Assembly: GCA_009859145.1 (NCBI GenBank)
Contig: VRVR01000044.1
Location: 178,208-242,207 of the forward strand
Direction: 5' to 3'
Length of the DNA stretch: 64,000 nucleotides
Source: Andalucia godoyi
Lineage: Eukaryota > Discoba > Jakobea > Jakobida > Andaluciidae
Shown here in pieces: positions 36,303-47,200 of the stretch. The position numbers and the translations under genes are program-made. The notes below the pieces were generated by a model that was not told where the DNA came from, made no database searches, and worked only from the letters and a program-made list of their open reading frames with translations. How positions within the stretch are numbered: the stretch's first letter is position 1; every line of letters begins with the position of its first letter.

Positions 36303-37778
36303 ATGTCTATGCACGACTTGCAAGACTCTGTGTTGTACCACGTATGTACGTTCTTGACGCAGCGGGATTTGTTTGTGGTGAAGGAGGTGTCGAGTCGGTT
36401 TCGGAAAGCATGCTTGTTGCCAGCACTCTGGGTGTCGCTGTCGTTTCCGCTCGAGTCCGCGGTGGAGGATGCGGACCATCCGCGATCTGTGTCGGCGATG
36501 ACTCCGCACATCCCGTTTGCGAGTGCTGTGTGGATGGTCAGGTTCGTCCGACCGCGGAAGGTATACTTGCACGGCGGGTTGTTCCCGCCGACGCTGCAAG
36601 AGTTGGATGAGCTGTTTAGCATCCTTGCGCCGCTGCGTATTGAGACATTTGAGATTTCTGGAAACACATTTGACGATGTAGGAGTTCAAAATGCGCTGTT
36701 TGATGGACTGGCGTCCGTCTGCGCAGAAACATTGACGGAGTTTCGTATGGAGGGAGTCGCGCGGGTGTACCAGGCTGCGGGGTTTGTGTCGTCCGTGTGC
36801 AGACTCCAGAACCTTCGCGTCCTTTCCATTCCTTACACTGGGGTCTTTCGAGAGGTGCACGTTGAGCAGATTCTTGGGCAGCTTCCACATCTCGTAACAT
36901 TCCGCCTGGCACCCTGCGGCTCCGGATCTCGACCGCTGCGAGTCATGGATCCGGTTTCCTCGATCGCCGCGCTGCTTCCGAGAATTGCGGTAGAGAACCT
37001 TTCCATTTGTTTCAGGTCTTTTGTGCTTCCCTACAAGGCGCAAGACGGCCTTGAGGCACTGTTTCGCAACGAGGCGATCACGCGCTTGAAAACCGTGTTC
37101 GTCGACAAGTGCCCACGGCGCTTTGCTGACGAGGTCATCGAGGTAACGCAGCATCAGCGATTGCTGGAGGGATTTGTGAAACGCCAAGCGTCTCTGGACA
37201 GCTTGTATCTCGCCTATCGGCCCGAGACCGGTTATTTTGACGGCCTTTCCTTGGAAAACGGAAGCGTCTCCAAGCTTTCCTTGCACACCGACGGCGACAA
37301 CGCGAATTTGCTGTTGATGTGTCCGCGGCTGGAGAAGCTGTCCCTCGTTTCTGCCCGAGGAACAGTGTCTCTCCAATCTTTGAATTCGCTGCGCGGACTG
37401 AAGCGGCTGTCACTTCGGTATTCGGGATTGACTATTGAAGACGTGGCTGTTTTGCTGGATCAGGAGCAACTCTCCAGCTTGGAACAGGCGTCGTTTATGG
37501 TGGAGAACGTCCGACAAACCATCATAAAGCCGATGCCAGAGGCAGAGTATCTTGCCGGTGTGCACATCCAACACCCGAACCTGCGTGTGCTCTCGCTGCG
37601 TGCGTTGAGGATCATCAATGTCGCACGACTGGTGATTTCGTGTCCGAAGGTCTCTTTGGGGCCGCTGCTTGCTTTCCCTCTTGCAGGACAACTGGTTGTG
37701 AACGGCACAGTCGTCCGTGAATCAGAGGAAATTCTCCAGACAGATTTACACCGTATCCATGCAACGTTTGCAGAATAA
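36303..37778 (+). CDS. F-box protein with leucine-rich repeat-like body
   Basis: 491 residues from the ATG at 36303; the frame starts 21 bases earlier with TTG. The N-terminal LQDSVLYHVCTFLTQRDLFV continues with VKEVSSRFRKACLLPALW, an F-box that would bind Skp1 in an SCF ubiquitin ligase. The rest contains irregular leucine-rich repeats (LQNLRVLSIPYTGVF, LEKLSLVSARGTVSLQSLNS, LKRLSLRYSGLTIEDVAVLL) suited to substrate binding. The substrate is unknown. The opposite strand has a 376-codon open frame that I consider a shadow. Confidence 0.78.
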   Translation: MSMHDLQDSVLYHVCTFLTQRDLFVVKEVSSRFRKACLLPALWVSLSFPLESAVEDADHPRSVSAMTPHIPFASAVWMVRFVRPRKVYLHGGLFPPTLQELDELFSILAPLRIETFEISGNTFDDVGVQNALFDGLASVCAETLTEFRMEGVARVYQAAGFVSSVCRLQNLRVLSIPYTGVFREVHVEQILGQLPHLVTFRLAPCGSGSRPLRVMDPVSSIAALLPRIAVENLSICFRSFVLPYKAQDGLEALFRNEAITRLKTVFVDKCPRRFADEVIEVTQHQRLLEGFVKRQASLDSLYLAYRPETGYFDGLSLENGSVSKLSLHTDGDNANLLLMCPRLEKLSLVSARGTVSLQSLNSLRGLKRLSLRYSGLTIEDVAVLLDQEQLSSLEQASFMVENVRQTIIKPMPEAEYLAGVHIQHPNLRVLSLRALRIINVARLVISCPKVSLGPLLAFPLAGQLVVNGTVVRESEEILQTDLHRIHATFAE

Positions 37779-37850
37779 ATCGAGCGGAAAAAAAAGAAAA
37801 AGAAAAGAAACAGGTACAGAGAAAAGAAGGAGGCAAAACATGGGTGCCGT

Positions 37851-38299
37851 TGCCATTTATTGCGATATGATGAAGCAATCTAAAGCGCACGCCAACAAAA
37901 ACACTGCCACGCTCCATGCGCATGCGCATGTGTTTGCTATCTTAGCACCTCCGTCATACCATGCCCGATTCGTTTCGCCCCATTTTGATCATGAAATCCC
38001 TATATAAACACGCCACCGCGTTTGCATTCTCGCACAGCGACGCTCATTTCATTATTTTTATTTTTATTGTCCATGCAGGGCACCATGTCCGTCACGTCCG
38101 CAACGCTGCGCAAGACCTGTGACATCTCCGCCGCCAGGAAAGATCCGCAGCATCTACATCTATCTTAGGAACGTCTCTCATGCCGAGGGGCGTGTTGCGG
38201 CCCACCCCCTTCCCAATCATGCTATGCATGTTGTTGGGCTGCAACATTGATTATGGGTGATCAGCGATGAAAATCCGTGGTTAGTGTACAATGTAGGCG
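37851..38299 (+). mobile_element. Fanzor-derived deletion element (M1, long form) with promoter and both gene ends
   Basis: The element keeps a 5' region shared with 29052-29310, then a TATA box (TATATAAA at 38001-38008) and a start codon at 38085 beginning MSVTSATLRKTCDIS. A junction near 38130-38148 jumps to the end of the Fanzor gene: SIYIYLRNVSHAEGRV to a TGA at 38248, matching NIYICVKNVSHAFG in the fragment at 1-418. The two parts are in different frames, with an in-frame TAG at 38166. The 3' end, from TGATTATGGGTGATCAGCGA to ATGTAGGCG, is shared with the other copies. It cannot make nuclease but may still be transcribed. Confidence 0.8.
38001..38008 (+). promoter_or_regulatory. TATA box of the Fanzor-derived element
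   Basis: TATATAAA, 77 bases before the relic start codon at 38085. The short form at 29052 has the diverged CTGTAAAC at the same place, so the promoter looks weaker or lost there. Confidence 0.5.
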
Positions 38300-38393
38300 T
38301 GAAAAGGCAAAAGAATTATGAAAACAAATATTTCCCCCCTCCTTTAGTTTAAAAATCCTCCAATGGATAAGAACACGGCTGTCTGAAGAACGG

Positions 38394-40268
38394 CTACACA
38401 TGACTGTCAGGCCGGCTCAAAGACCGCTGGGACTCCATTCGATCTTGACGCACTGTGCGGACGACGTACACGAGCGTCAGACAGATTGAAATAAAAAGCG
38501 TGACTGCAAGAATACTGAAAAAGGGAGTGATGGATTGCTCCTCTTGAAAAGGGACCTTGACGTTCATTCCAAATGCAGACGTCACAACCGTAAGCGGCAG
38601 ACAACCGGTTCCGACGATTCCGAGCCGTCGCATCCAGTTGTTGGTGGCCTGCGAAGACTCGGCGACGGCGATGGACACGCGTGCAAGATAGTTTGAGTGC
38701 GCCTGGTTCAGGATTTCTCGCGACGTGTCGATCTTCTGAATGCAAGAATTGACATGATCCAGCACATCTCGCAAATACAATCTTGTTTCCTGCGACAGAT
38801 GGGGTTCTGGCTGGGTGGACGGAGTGCCGGGAATTGCATCAAGGCTCTTGGAAATATTGCGCACTTCACCGTTACCTTGCACAGAAGCCATCGAGACTAC
38901 ATCTGACGAGGACGGCACAAACTGCATGGCTGGCGTAGCCAACGATTTAGTACTCGTTAAGAAGGTCGCAAGCTTTTGCTTTCCTGTGAGGATGCGCCGC
39001 AGAATTGTCAGTTTCTTTCGGACAGTACCGATGCGCAGCAGCAAGTCCGAATGCTCGGATTCGGAAAGCAAGAACACGAGCTCCTCGATGGATTCGCATT
39101 CGTCGAGCATTGCATCCGAAAGTGGGATGCAATCATCCACAAACGAGTCCAAGAAGGTATACAATACATATGAAGGATGCGCAAAATCGGCAAGCACGCT
39201 CTGCACCACGGTGCTTAATGCCTTGATCGGCCGCGGATGGATGGTCACACACGCTTTGGGAGTGAGAATCAAGTGCAGGGAGACACCGTCGTCAAATATC
39301 TCCTCATCGAGGCCCTGCACCGTGAGAACGACAAAGGAGTAGTTCTGCAGGGGGAAGTTTTCAAACTTTTCGGAAGAATCAAAATCCAGGCAGTCCTCTG
39401 TTGTGAGTTCATGCAGCGAAAACAGCTGCTCAATATAAGAAAAGTCCTGCCCTTCGGGTGCTTGGATATCGATCCAAAAAGGAGCAGTGATCCCAAGTCC
39501 CACCCCCAACCGAGATGCGCGGATTTCGTCCACACACGCACGGCAGGAATCAAAGTACTTTGGTGTTCCGAGCAGCCGAGACACCAGCATGGCTCTCGTT
39601 CCTGGCATTCTCATCATGCTTGTAACGTCATTCTGCAACCGCTTTGAGGATCTCATCATCGACGACGACCGAGGAGATACGGCGTGTTCTGCAATTGTAT
39701 TCCTGCACAGCCTTTCCGTCTCTCCGTTTTCGCCAGACGACGCCACGCTTCGAATCTCTGCATACTTCAACGGGCTTTCCTCTGCAAATGACGCAGCGCC
39801 ATGTCCATCACTGTCTAACGAGCGTGGAACGGCGTGATTCGGAGGGGGAATGGCCTGACCAGGCTCGATTGCAATCATGACCATGTCCGGAGCAGCGTGT
39901 GCATTGCCATCGTGATTTAGAGGATGGAGCTGGGAATGGGGATGGGAAGAGTGGTGAAGCGGGTGGTGAGGATGCCCGAGAAGAGTGTCTCCATTTTGCG
40001 AGTCCAGATTGGAGTCGGTTTCGGAATCAAGGAAAAAAAAGGAGGGCGCTTCAGAATGGGCAAACGGAGATCGTGGTACACCCACCGGGCTCTCGGATCT
40101 CGGGTTGTTCGGAAGTGGAGCAGGGTCTGCACTCTCAGCCGCAGCATTCTGGTTCGGAACAGACGCAGACGCTGCTGGCGATGCAGTCGTCGAGGCAACG
40201 GGCAAAGATGAATCAGATGTCATGTCTAGCAGCGGTCGCATATGTGCTGATGAGTCTCTATCCGTCAT
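38394..40268 (-). CDS. CorA-type Mg2+/divalent metal ion transporter
   Basis: 624 residues from the ATG at 40268; the frame to 40313 starts with TTG. A disordered Ser/His-rich N-terminal ~200 residues is followed by the soluble funnel domain and two C-terminal transmembrane helices. The hallmark GMN motif (SAFGMNVKVP, residues 567-569) sits at the end of the first helix. The second helix is ITPFFSILAVTLFISICLTL. The long N-terminus and its split regulatory-looking Ser tracts resemble fungal Alr/Mnr2-type CorA proteins. The upstream region contains the tRNA-Leu gene on the other strand. Confidence 0.92.
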   Translation of the reverse strand: MTDRDSSAHMRPLLDMTSDSSLPVASTTASPAASASVPNQNAAAESADPAPLPNNPRSESPVGVPRSPFAHSEAPSFFFLDSETDSNLDSQNGDTLLGHPHHPLHHSSHPHSQLHPLNHDGNAHAAPDMVMIAIEPGQAIPPPNHAVPRSLDSDGHGAASFAEESPLKYAEIRSVASSGENGETERLCRNTIAEHAVSPRSSSMMRSSKRLQNDVTSMMRMPGTRAMLVSRLLGTPKYFDSCRACVDEIRASRLGVGLGITAPFWIDIQAPEGQDFSYIEQLFSLHELTTEDCLDFDSSEKFENFPLQNYSFVVLTVQGLDEEIFDDGVSLHLILTPKACVTIHPRPIKALSTVVQSVLADFAHPSYVLYTFLDSFVDDCIPLSDAMLDECESIEELVFLLSESEHSDLLLRIGTVRKKLTILRRILTGKQKLATFLTSTKSLATPAMQFVPSSSDVVSMASVQGNGEVRNISKSLDAIPGTPSTQPEPHLSQETRLYLRDVLDHVNSCIQKIDTSREILNQAHSNYLARVSIAVAESSQATNNWMRRLGIVGTGCLPLTVVTSAFGMNVKVPFQEEQSITPFFSILAVTLFISICLTLVYVVRTVRQDRMESQRSLSRPDSHV

Positions 40269-40448
40269 GAAAGCACAACGAACAAAAATCCTTGCGAAGC
40301 GCCAGACACCCAAGACGGATACAAGACGGCCGTGGATGGAGATGTCGGGAGAACGAACAAAAAAAAAACAGGCGTTGATGTTTCGTGAAAACCGCGAAAC
40401 GTGGTGTTACTGCTGGAGAGGCAGACACGCGGTAGACGGGAATGTTCA

Positions 40449-40530
40449 GGCGCTTTGGCCGAGTTGGTTATGGCGGTAGACTAAGGATCTGCTCTCTTCG
40501 GAGGCGAGGGTTCGAGTCCCTCAGGCGTCA
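40449..40530 (+). tRNA. tRNA-Leu(AAG)
   Basis: 82 bases fold as a class II tRNA. The acceptor pairs GGCGCTT with AGGCGTC (two G-U pairs), discriminator A. The D arm begins TGGCCGAG. The anticodon stem GTAGA/TCTGC encloses loop CTAAGGA with anticodon AAG (reads CUU and, as IAG, CUC). The long variable arm has a CTC-TTCG-GAG hairpin and the T arm is GAGGG-TTCGAGT-CCCTC. No intron. A-box and B-box (GGTTCGAGTCC) are intact. Confidence 0.96.
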
Positions 40531-40536
40531 TGGTAA

Positions 40537-40542
40537 TTTTTT
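40537..40542 (+). terminator. Pol III terminator
   Basis: A run of six T begins seven bases after the tRNA-Leu discriminator, the usual pol III stop. Confidence 0.8.
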
Positions 40543-40878
40543 CCCCTCCTTTTTCCCTCTTCAAGGCTCCAACCCTTTTTTTTGGCCCAATGTCAGCAGA
40601 ACTGTCATTCCCGCCACCATCCGAGATACAAACAACCATTATATCAAAAGAAAACAGACTGGATAAGAAGCTCCAACTCGTTCAATTTCCTCCCAAACCC
40701 AAAACAAACACACACCTTTTAAAACAGCTTTCCTTGGGTTTTTCTTTTCTTTTCTTCCCCCTTTCTTTTATTTGCATATCTGGCCTTTCTTCTCCACGCT
40801 CTTCTTTCATTCTACTGCCACTTCTTCTTCTTCGTCGTCTTTTGTTCCCCTTCGACTTTCTCAGCACCACCAACGGCG
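40543..40878. other. Short pyrimidine-rich gap before RMI1
   Basis: The region holds TTTTCTTTTC runs (about 40741-40770) and CTTCTTCTTC (40823-40840) that probably form the RMI1 promoter or leader. No gene is supported. Confidence 0.4.
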
Positions 40879-43800
40879 ATGGCAAACTCTAAATATAGTG
40901 ACATCCTTGACGTATGATTTTTCTTCCCCGTTCATCCTTTTTCCTGCTCTGTTCGGCTTCACTGCGTCATTGCATTTGGACTTCATGTTTTCTTTCTTTC
41001 TTTCTTTCTTTCTTTCATTTTTGATTAGTATTATTTATTCAAATATTTACGTTTTGACACCATGTGAACCTGCATTATACTCATACCGTTTAAATGTATT
41101 TATATGTATATGTATATGTATATGCATACGTATTGATTGATTGGTTGGAATGGGCAGGTTGATCTATGTCGAGCAGGAGCACCCGCAGTGCTTCCCGAGA
41201 CTCTGAGGAGCGTATCTGAGCTTGCGGGTTCGATTGTATTGCAGATTCAACGCGTGAAGAACATTTCAAAGCCGCAGCGAATTGCGGATGTGGATACGTT
41301 TACTCCGTCGGGGTTTGAAGACTTGTCGGAAGCGAGCGCGTCGCAGACTGCTCGGGGAAAAGGGGTTGTGCTGGTGAGATTGACGGATGGGACGAATCGA
41401 GTCGAAGGAATTTTGCTGCGACAGATTGCCAAACTGGACGAGGCGACGCTGCCGGGCACGAAGCTGTTGGTTGAGAATGCGCCGGTCCGAAACGGATTCT
41501 TGTTGCTGGAACCGAAGAACACAAAGGTGCTTGGAGGGAGGGTGAGGGAGATGATCCAGGCGTACAAACATGAGAAGGAAATGAGGTTGATCAAGCGCTT
41601 GGACCACAAGCAAGAAGAAGGACCACCGTCCTTTGTGCCTATCGTTCCGCAGCAGCAGCAGCCGCAGCCGCAACCGCAGGATTCTTCCAAGGCGATTGCA
41701 GTTAAGGAACTACCGCCAAAGAAAAACGCTCCAAAACACGCGAATGGCCAGGCGGCTCCGCTGCCAAGAAATGTGCCTTCCGCGGTCCCGGCTTCCGAGA
41801 GTGATGCCCCAAGTGCCCCAGTTGCTCCTGCCTCGGTTGTTTCTCGTTCGGCTTCGTCTGCAAGAGCACTTGCGAACGACGGCAGATCGTCCAAGACTGA
41901 TCGCAGACAGTCAGCGGCACCCGTATCTGCGTCTGCTTTGTCCTTGTCCTTGTCCTCTTCTTCTTCCTCCTCCTCCTCCTCATCATCATCATCATCTTCC
42001 TCGTCTTCTTTTCCGCAAACAACATCATCTTCGGGTGCGTTAGTACCTGCATTCACTCCTAACCAGCCCGATGCTGTAACTCCAGTCGTTCCCGGCCTGA
42101 CTGCCCGAAAATCCAAGATGCAAAAACAAGATCGCAACGCATCCTCCACATCAGTTGCATCACCGTCACCGTCAAGTGCGATTCTGGAAATTCAAAGTCA
42201 GAAGAATGACCGCGCTGTCGTCGATACGACGGCATCAACATCCACGGCTGGCGGTGCGCCCTCCAAGCCAGCGAAGGCTGCTTCGGCGGACGGTTCTAGA
42301 ACAAGTCAGAAGTCGTTGTCACATACAGGGCGTATTACGGATTCGGATGCTGATATGCCCACACCATCTCCTGTGCCTCAAAAAGACATGCCGGGCGCCG
42401 ACGACCAAGTTCTCCGCTCGAAAGCGAAGAAGACGGGGAAACGGTCCACGGGGGCGCCTGCGCTGGTTCCTTCCGGGGAAATTGCTGGTGCTGGTGCTTC
42501 GCAGACGTCTGCGACTACGGAAGTCCACGAAGGCAAGAAACATGACGCGATTCCCGTCTTGTCGGATGCACGAGTCGAAAAACGTCGTGATCGAAATAGT
42601 GCGAGCAATGTCAGTTCTTCCACGTCCGCGTCCGCACCAGTTTCATTTCCAGTTCCAGTTCCAGTTCCGGCTCCAGCTCTGGTTCCTGTCCCGGTTCCTG
42701 TCCCGGCTCCCGCTCTCGCCGCTTCGTTGCTGTCGCCTGTTGCGCCTTCTACTCGGCAGGAGAACGAGAAGACTCAGGTGCAACCGCAGAGCCGCAAAAA
42801 AGCCAAACAACAAAGCGGCACTTCAAGACCAAACGATGCACCAGACTACTCAAACTGTGCTGTCAGTTTCCAAGAGGGAAAACAGTCCCGCGTTGTTCCT
42901 CGCGGATTGGAACCGGCTTCCAGCGTTCCACTCGGAAGCGCATCGAAGAATTCTGAAGGCGAGGTGAGGATGAGCGTGTCGGGAGATGGGAGCGGAATGA
43001 AGAAACCGGGCCAGAAAGACAGAGGCATGTTTTCTGGGAGACCTGGACAATCCGCTGACTCCGAGCTGACATTATCTGCATCTTCGCTCACTAGTTCTGG
43101 CAGTGTTTCCGCTTCCTCCATGTCTCAGAGAGGAGGCATAGCGGGCTCTGTCGGCGATAAGCCTCGGGAAAAATCGAAAGACTGGGCGCAGCGGCACAGT
43201 CGTGGCGACGTTTCACATGCAGCCTCTGGAAAGGGTCAGGATCAGCACTTCGCTGAGGGGGCACGGCGTGGCGATGCATCTACAGGGTTCGCGATGTCAG
43301 AGTCGAAGCGCAATTTACAGTCCCAGCAATTCCAGACTCAGCACCACGAGGTGCCTGCGACCGCTTCTCGAGAATCCTTTATAAGTGATAGTGTTCACGC
43401 ATCAGTCATCGATCGGTTTGGGGGACTGAATCTTACCCATACTGCGGACACGCTTTCTGGCATGATGCCGATGTCCGGTGTCATTGCAAATGCATCCAGC
43501 CCATCGTTTGCGGCAACGTCTTCTGCGCCTCTGGCATCTTCTCGGAAAATTTTGCGCGACAGGTCCTCCTCAAATGCCGAAAATGTCGCGTGCTACGTAG
43601 ACGGCATGTTTTTTGTTGTCAACGACCGCATTCAGATGGTCGAGCTGCATGTGCAATTGCGGGTGTTCGAATCTGAGCGCGTCATTGAATGCGTTGTGGA
43701 CACTTCTCTGTACCATATCTTGCTTTGTGGTCTCACACCGGATCACGTCTCGATGCAGATGGAGCTGCCCACATTTCAGGACACAATGTCACGTCACTTA

Positions 43801-44067
43801 CACGATTGTGTTCGTCGTTTTGAAGCCATCCAATTTGGATCTCCATTGATGTTCACAATCCAGAATCGCGGTCCGTCCGAGTTACCGTTACTGGTGTATG
43901 TTTACCTTCCGGCGCACGCAGTCATGTCCTCACCAATTATTTCCGGATATCCCGTGGCTACGACACCGATGACATCTGCTTCCATTCCTTCTGCTTTTAC
44001 AATGTCTACGTACATGTACTCGGATTCTTTCCCGTCATTCAGCTACGGATATCCTTCTCAAGACTAA
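40879..44067 (+). CDS. RMI1: RecQ-mediated genome instability protein 1 (two exons)
   Basis: Exons are 40879-40911 and 41158-44067; the phase-0 intron of 246 bases has donor GTATGA and acceptor GGGCAG. The product has 980 residues. Exon 1 gives MANSKYSDILD and joins to VDLCRAGAPAVLPETL, matching the T-DLRDLEHPLLPDG stretch before the RMI1 OB fold. The OB fold follows: IVLQIQRVKNIS, LVRLTDGTNRVEGILL, LPGTKLLVE and LLLEPKNTKVLGGRV. A very long Ser/Pro/Val linker (about 160-830, with poly-Ser) precedes a second beta-rich C-terminal domain (about 830-930) that may be the RMI2-binding OB2. RMI1 stabilises topoisomerase III with the BLM helicase to dissolve double Holliday junctions. It is longer than human RMI1 (about 625) because of the linker. 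Confidence 0.9.
40912..41157 (+). other. RMI1 intron
   Basis: GTATGA to GGGCAG, 246 bases, with a (TTTC)n run (about 40996-41016), a TATATG repeat (about 41100-41122) and ATTGATTGATTGG near the acceptor. Joining restores conserved RMI1 sequence. No C/D snoRNA boxes were found. Confidence 0.8.
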
Positions 44068-44260
44068 ATGAAAAGAGAAGGAGCATAAGAATAAGAAGAA
44101 TAAGAATAATGATAATGACAGCAATGATAAATAAAATAAGCGAGTAAAAATAAATAAATAAAACATTGGGGGCGGGGAGGAAATGCTGTTGTTATTCTGT
44201 AATTAATGTACACGGTGAAGTGCAGCGGGAAACACACTGAGTCCTCGCCATGCTCGATCC

Positions 44261-47200
44261 TCACAGCCGTGGCGATCCTCTTGCGTCCTGATTCACCATC
44301 TCGATCTCGTTTTGACAATCCACATCCGCGTCAGAACTGCTCTTGTCGGAGCCGACAATCAGCGGTTGATTCAGCGTGTATGACATGGACATGGACATCT
44401 TCGCACTGGAGGTCCGGTTTGGATGCATGATCGCGTATGTGAGTTGATAGACCAAAATCCCAAATACCGATAGGACGAACAAAAGGTTCACACAAAAGAG
44501 AGCAACTCCAACATCCTCGCCGTTCGAAACAGACGCAGCACGGAACGACTGCGACACGCACAGGTTAACAAGCAAGATACTGAGACCAATGACTTCAGCA
44601 CCATTGTCAATTTGCAGCCGAAACGGCATAAAAAGAACCTGGAAGACTAAAGATGCTGCAAAAATCGACGAGATCATCAACGGGCTGAACACCGAAGTGG
44701 TCGGGATCAACAGAAACGCGAAAAGCAACAAAACCCTGCGCAGCGTGATGACAAGTTCCCAGTACCGGCTACCATCCCTGTAGGACGAGAACAAAATATT
44801 AAAGATTTTGCGTCTGGCCAAGGCACTCGGTGCGTCGCCAGCAAGCACGCGAGCCTTCACGTACAATGCAAGGAAAACGGGCGCCAACAGAACGTACACT
44901 ACAACAACCGTTGCGCAAATATAGCGGAACGTATTGTTGCACTGCTCGTATGGCCGCTGGGAAAAGTAGTCCTGATGCAGACCAGGATCATGATCGCACA
45001 TGAGTGACGAAATTGCAGTTTCGGAAGTTGGGAAATACATTATGAAAAAAATAGCGACAACGGCTCGAATACAGCGATGATTCCACATAATGTGCGAATT
45101 CGATCTTCGGAGCAACGGAGCAAAGAATACATTGCCTACGACGTAGACTAGAAGAACGCACAAAGAAGCCAGGAAGGGAAGGACGAGGGAGGCAATAAAT
45201 TCAGAAATAAGAGTCCAATTGTCGAAAAAGCATTCCGGCCCTGGAATAGTAAACGGGGACGATGCGCTCGAAGAAACGAGGGCCAGTGACCGCGGTAACG
45301 GGACGTCGATTGCGTACAGCATCTGCAGAAAGAACACAAGGACCTTGAAGAGACCCGACGAATCAGATCCAATTACCAGGCAGATGGCAATCAGCACGAC
45401 GAAAATAAACACAATGACGATACCGAATGCAACCAAATATCCTCCCGTGGGGCACTGAAAGCACAGTCCATGGAAATTAAAGTACGAGTCGGAGCACTTG
45501 GAGCACAGACGTTCTTCATAGCCCACCGCACAAACCCGAAAGAAATTGTTTTCCGCCGATCCAGCACAAGGCGTCAGGTCTGTGCCGAAATGCGAGCATC
45601 GAAGAAAATCCACGGCGGCACAGGAACCAAGTAATTGGGACACTTCATCGCACGGAGGTGTTATCCACCACCCCCGTTTCGCCGAGATCCATCCGCTGTA
45701 ATTCCAGACAGAGATACCATAGTCTGCGATGGAGGAGCTGTCCACAGAAAGAAATCCAGGGCATTCTGCTTGGTCGGGCATGCACGGTTGGCAGAAAGGG
45801 GGCTTTCCGTAGTACCCAGAGACACAGAAGCAATTCCGATATGAAAAATACTCTGGGGGGATTTCGACGTTCACAGTGTTCTTTTTCGCGATGGCCTGCA
45901 AGCAGCTGTATGAGCCATGTTGAATGGAAACAGATGAAAAGGAGATAAATTCGTCAATGCGATCCAGCTCTGCAATCATTGACGTGTTTTGCAAGTTAAG
46001 AACAGACAGCACAGACAGGGTCTTGAAATCGAAAATCGGCCCTGTCAACAACGGATTTGATGATAAATCCACAACCTCCAACCCAGGGAACCAGGTTTTC
46101 AACAAGGATTGCACCGTTTGTGATGTCACGTACGGACTCTCATTGAAGTTAATTGAATCTACGTATTCGGTACGCAATCCGCAATCGTCCATTTCCAACG
46201 AGTACAGGAAGCTGTTCGTCGTATCGCATATGACGATACTGTCATGATCCGAATTTTGAACCAGCAATTTTCCCATATCCGTAATAGTGTTTCCTCCGAG
46301 ATCAATCACATTCAGCGTCCGCGATAACACGTTGCACGGATTCAACGGAAACGAGCCGACCAACAGATTATCGGAGACATCGAGACTTTGAACTGTTTCA
46401 TGTTTTCGCAGGAAATCTTGAATGTCGTCAAATGTCCCATTGATGCGGTTGAACGACAAGTCTAGGGTCAGCAAAAAGGGAAATGACGACGAAAGATTCC
46501 TCCAAGGGAAAAAAGATAAATTGTTGGAGGCCAAGGACAGAATTCGCAGACTCGACATCGGCTGCGGGCAAGCAGAAATGGACGAAAAATAGTTCCCTGC
46601 AAAATTCGCCACCACGATTCCCGTGCATGCACAAAAACTGGAGGGAATCCGACCGCTGAAATTGTTGTAGGAAAGATCAACGATATTCATGTTGTCCCAA
46701 TTCCTGAAGAGCGAGTCATCGAGATTTCCAGAGAAGCTGTTGAGAGCCAAATTCAAAACAACTAACGACTGGATATGGGACAACGAAGACAATTCAATGC
46801 TTGTAAACTTATTCAACGAAACATCAAACCTCCTCAAGAGCGTCAAGTTGGAAAAGTCTACTCCTAGCGCGCCTCCAAAAAGGTTACTGAACGCCGTAAT
46901 TGTATGCAAATTCACCAATTTGGATATTTCCACGGGGAACGTTCCAGTGAATAGGTTCATAGCGACGTTGATGTCCGTCAGTGACGTCAGGTTTCCAATG
47001 TTCTTGTCCAGAGTGCCTTCAAATGAATTATCAGAAAGATATAGAATTCTCAAAGACTGAAGGGAATACAGAGTCTGCGGCAAGGGTCCACTGAAACTGT
47101 TCGACGTCAGCGACAAATCTTCCAACACACGCATAGAGCCGATGCTGGAAGGCAGCGGTCCAGAGAATGAATTTGAAGATAAACTCAGTGTTACCAGGCT

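Noticed and set aside
36246-37376. 376-codon open frame antisense to the F-box gene
   Set aside because: Rich in Arg, Gln and His, with no domain; the plus-strand frame has an F-box and leucine-rich repeats. It is a shadow of codon bias on the coding strand.
40912-41157. RMI1 intron as a snoRNA host
   Set aside because: No C-box (RTGATGA) on either strand with a suitably placed CTGA.
42155-42967. 270-codon frame inside RMI1
   Set aside because: An Arg/Leu-rich alternate frame over the RMI1 Ser/Pro linker.
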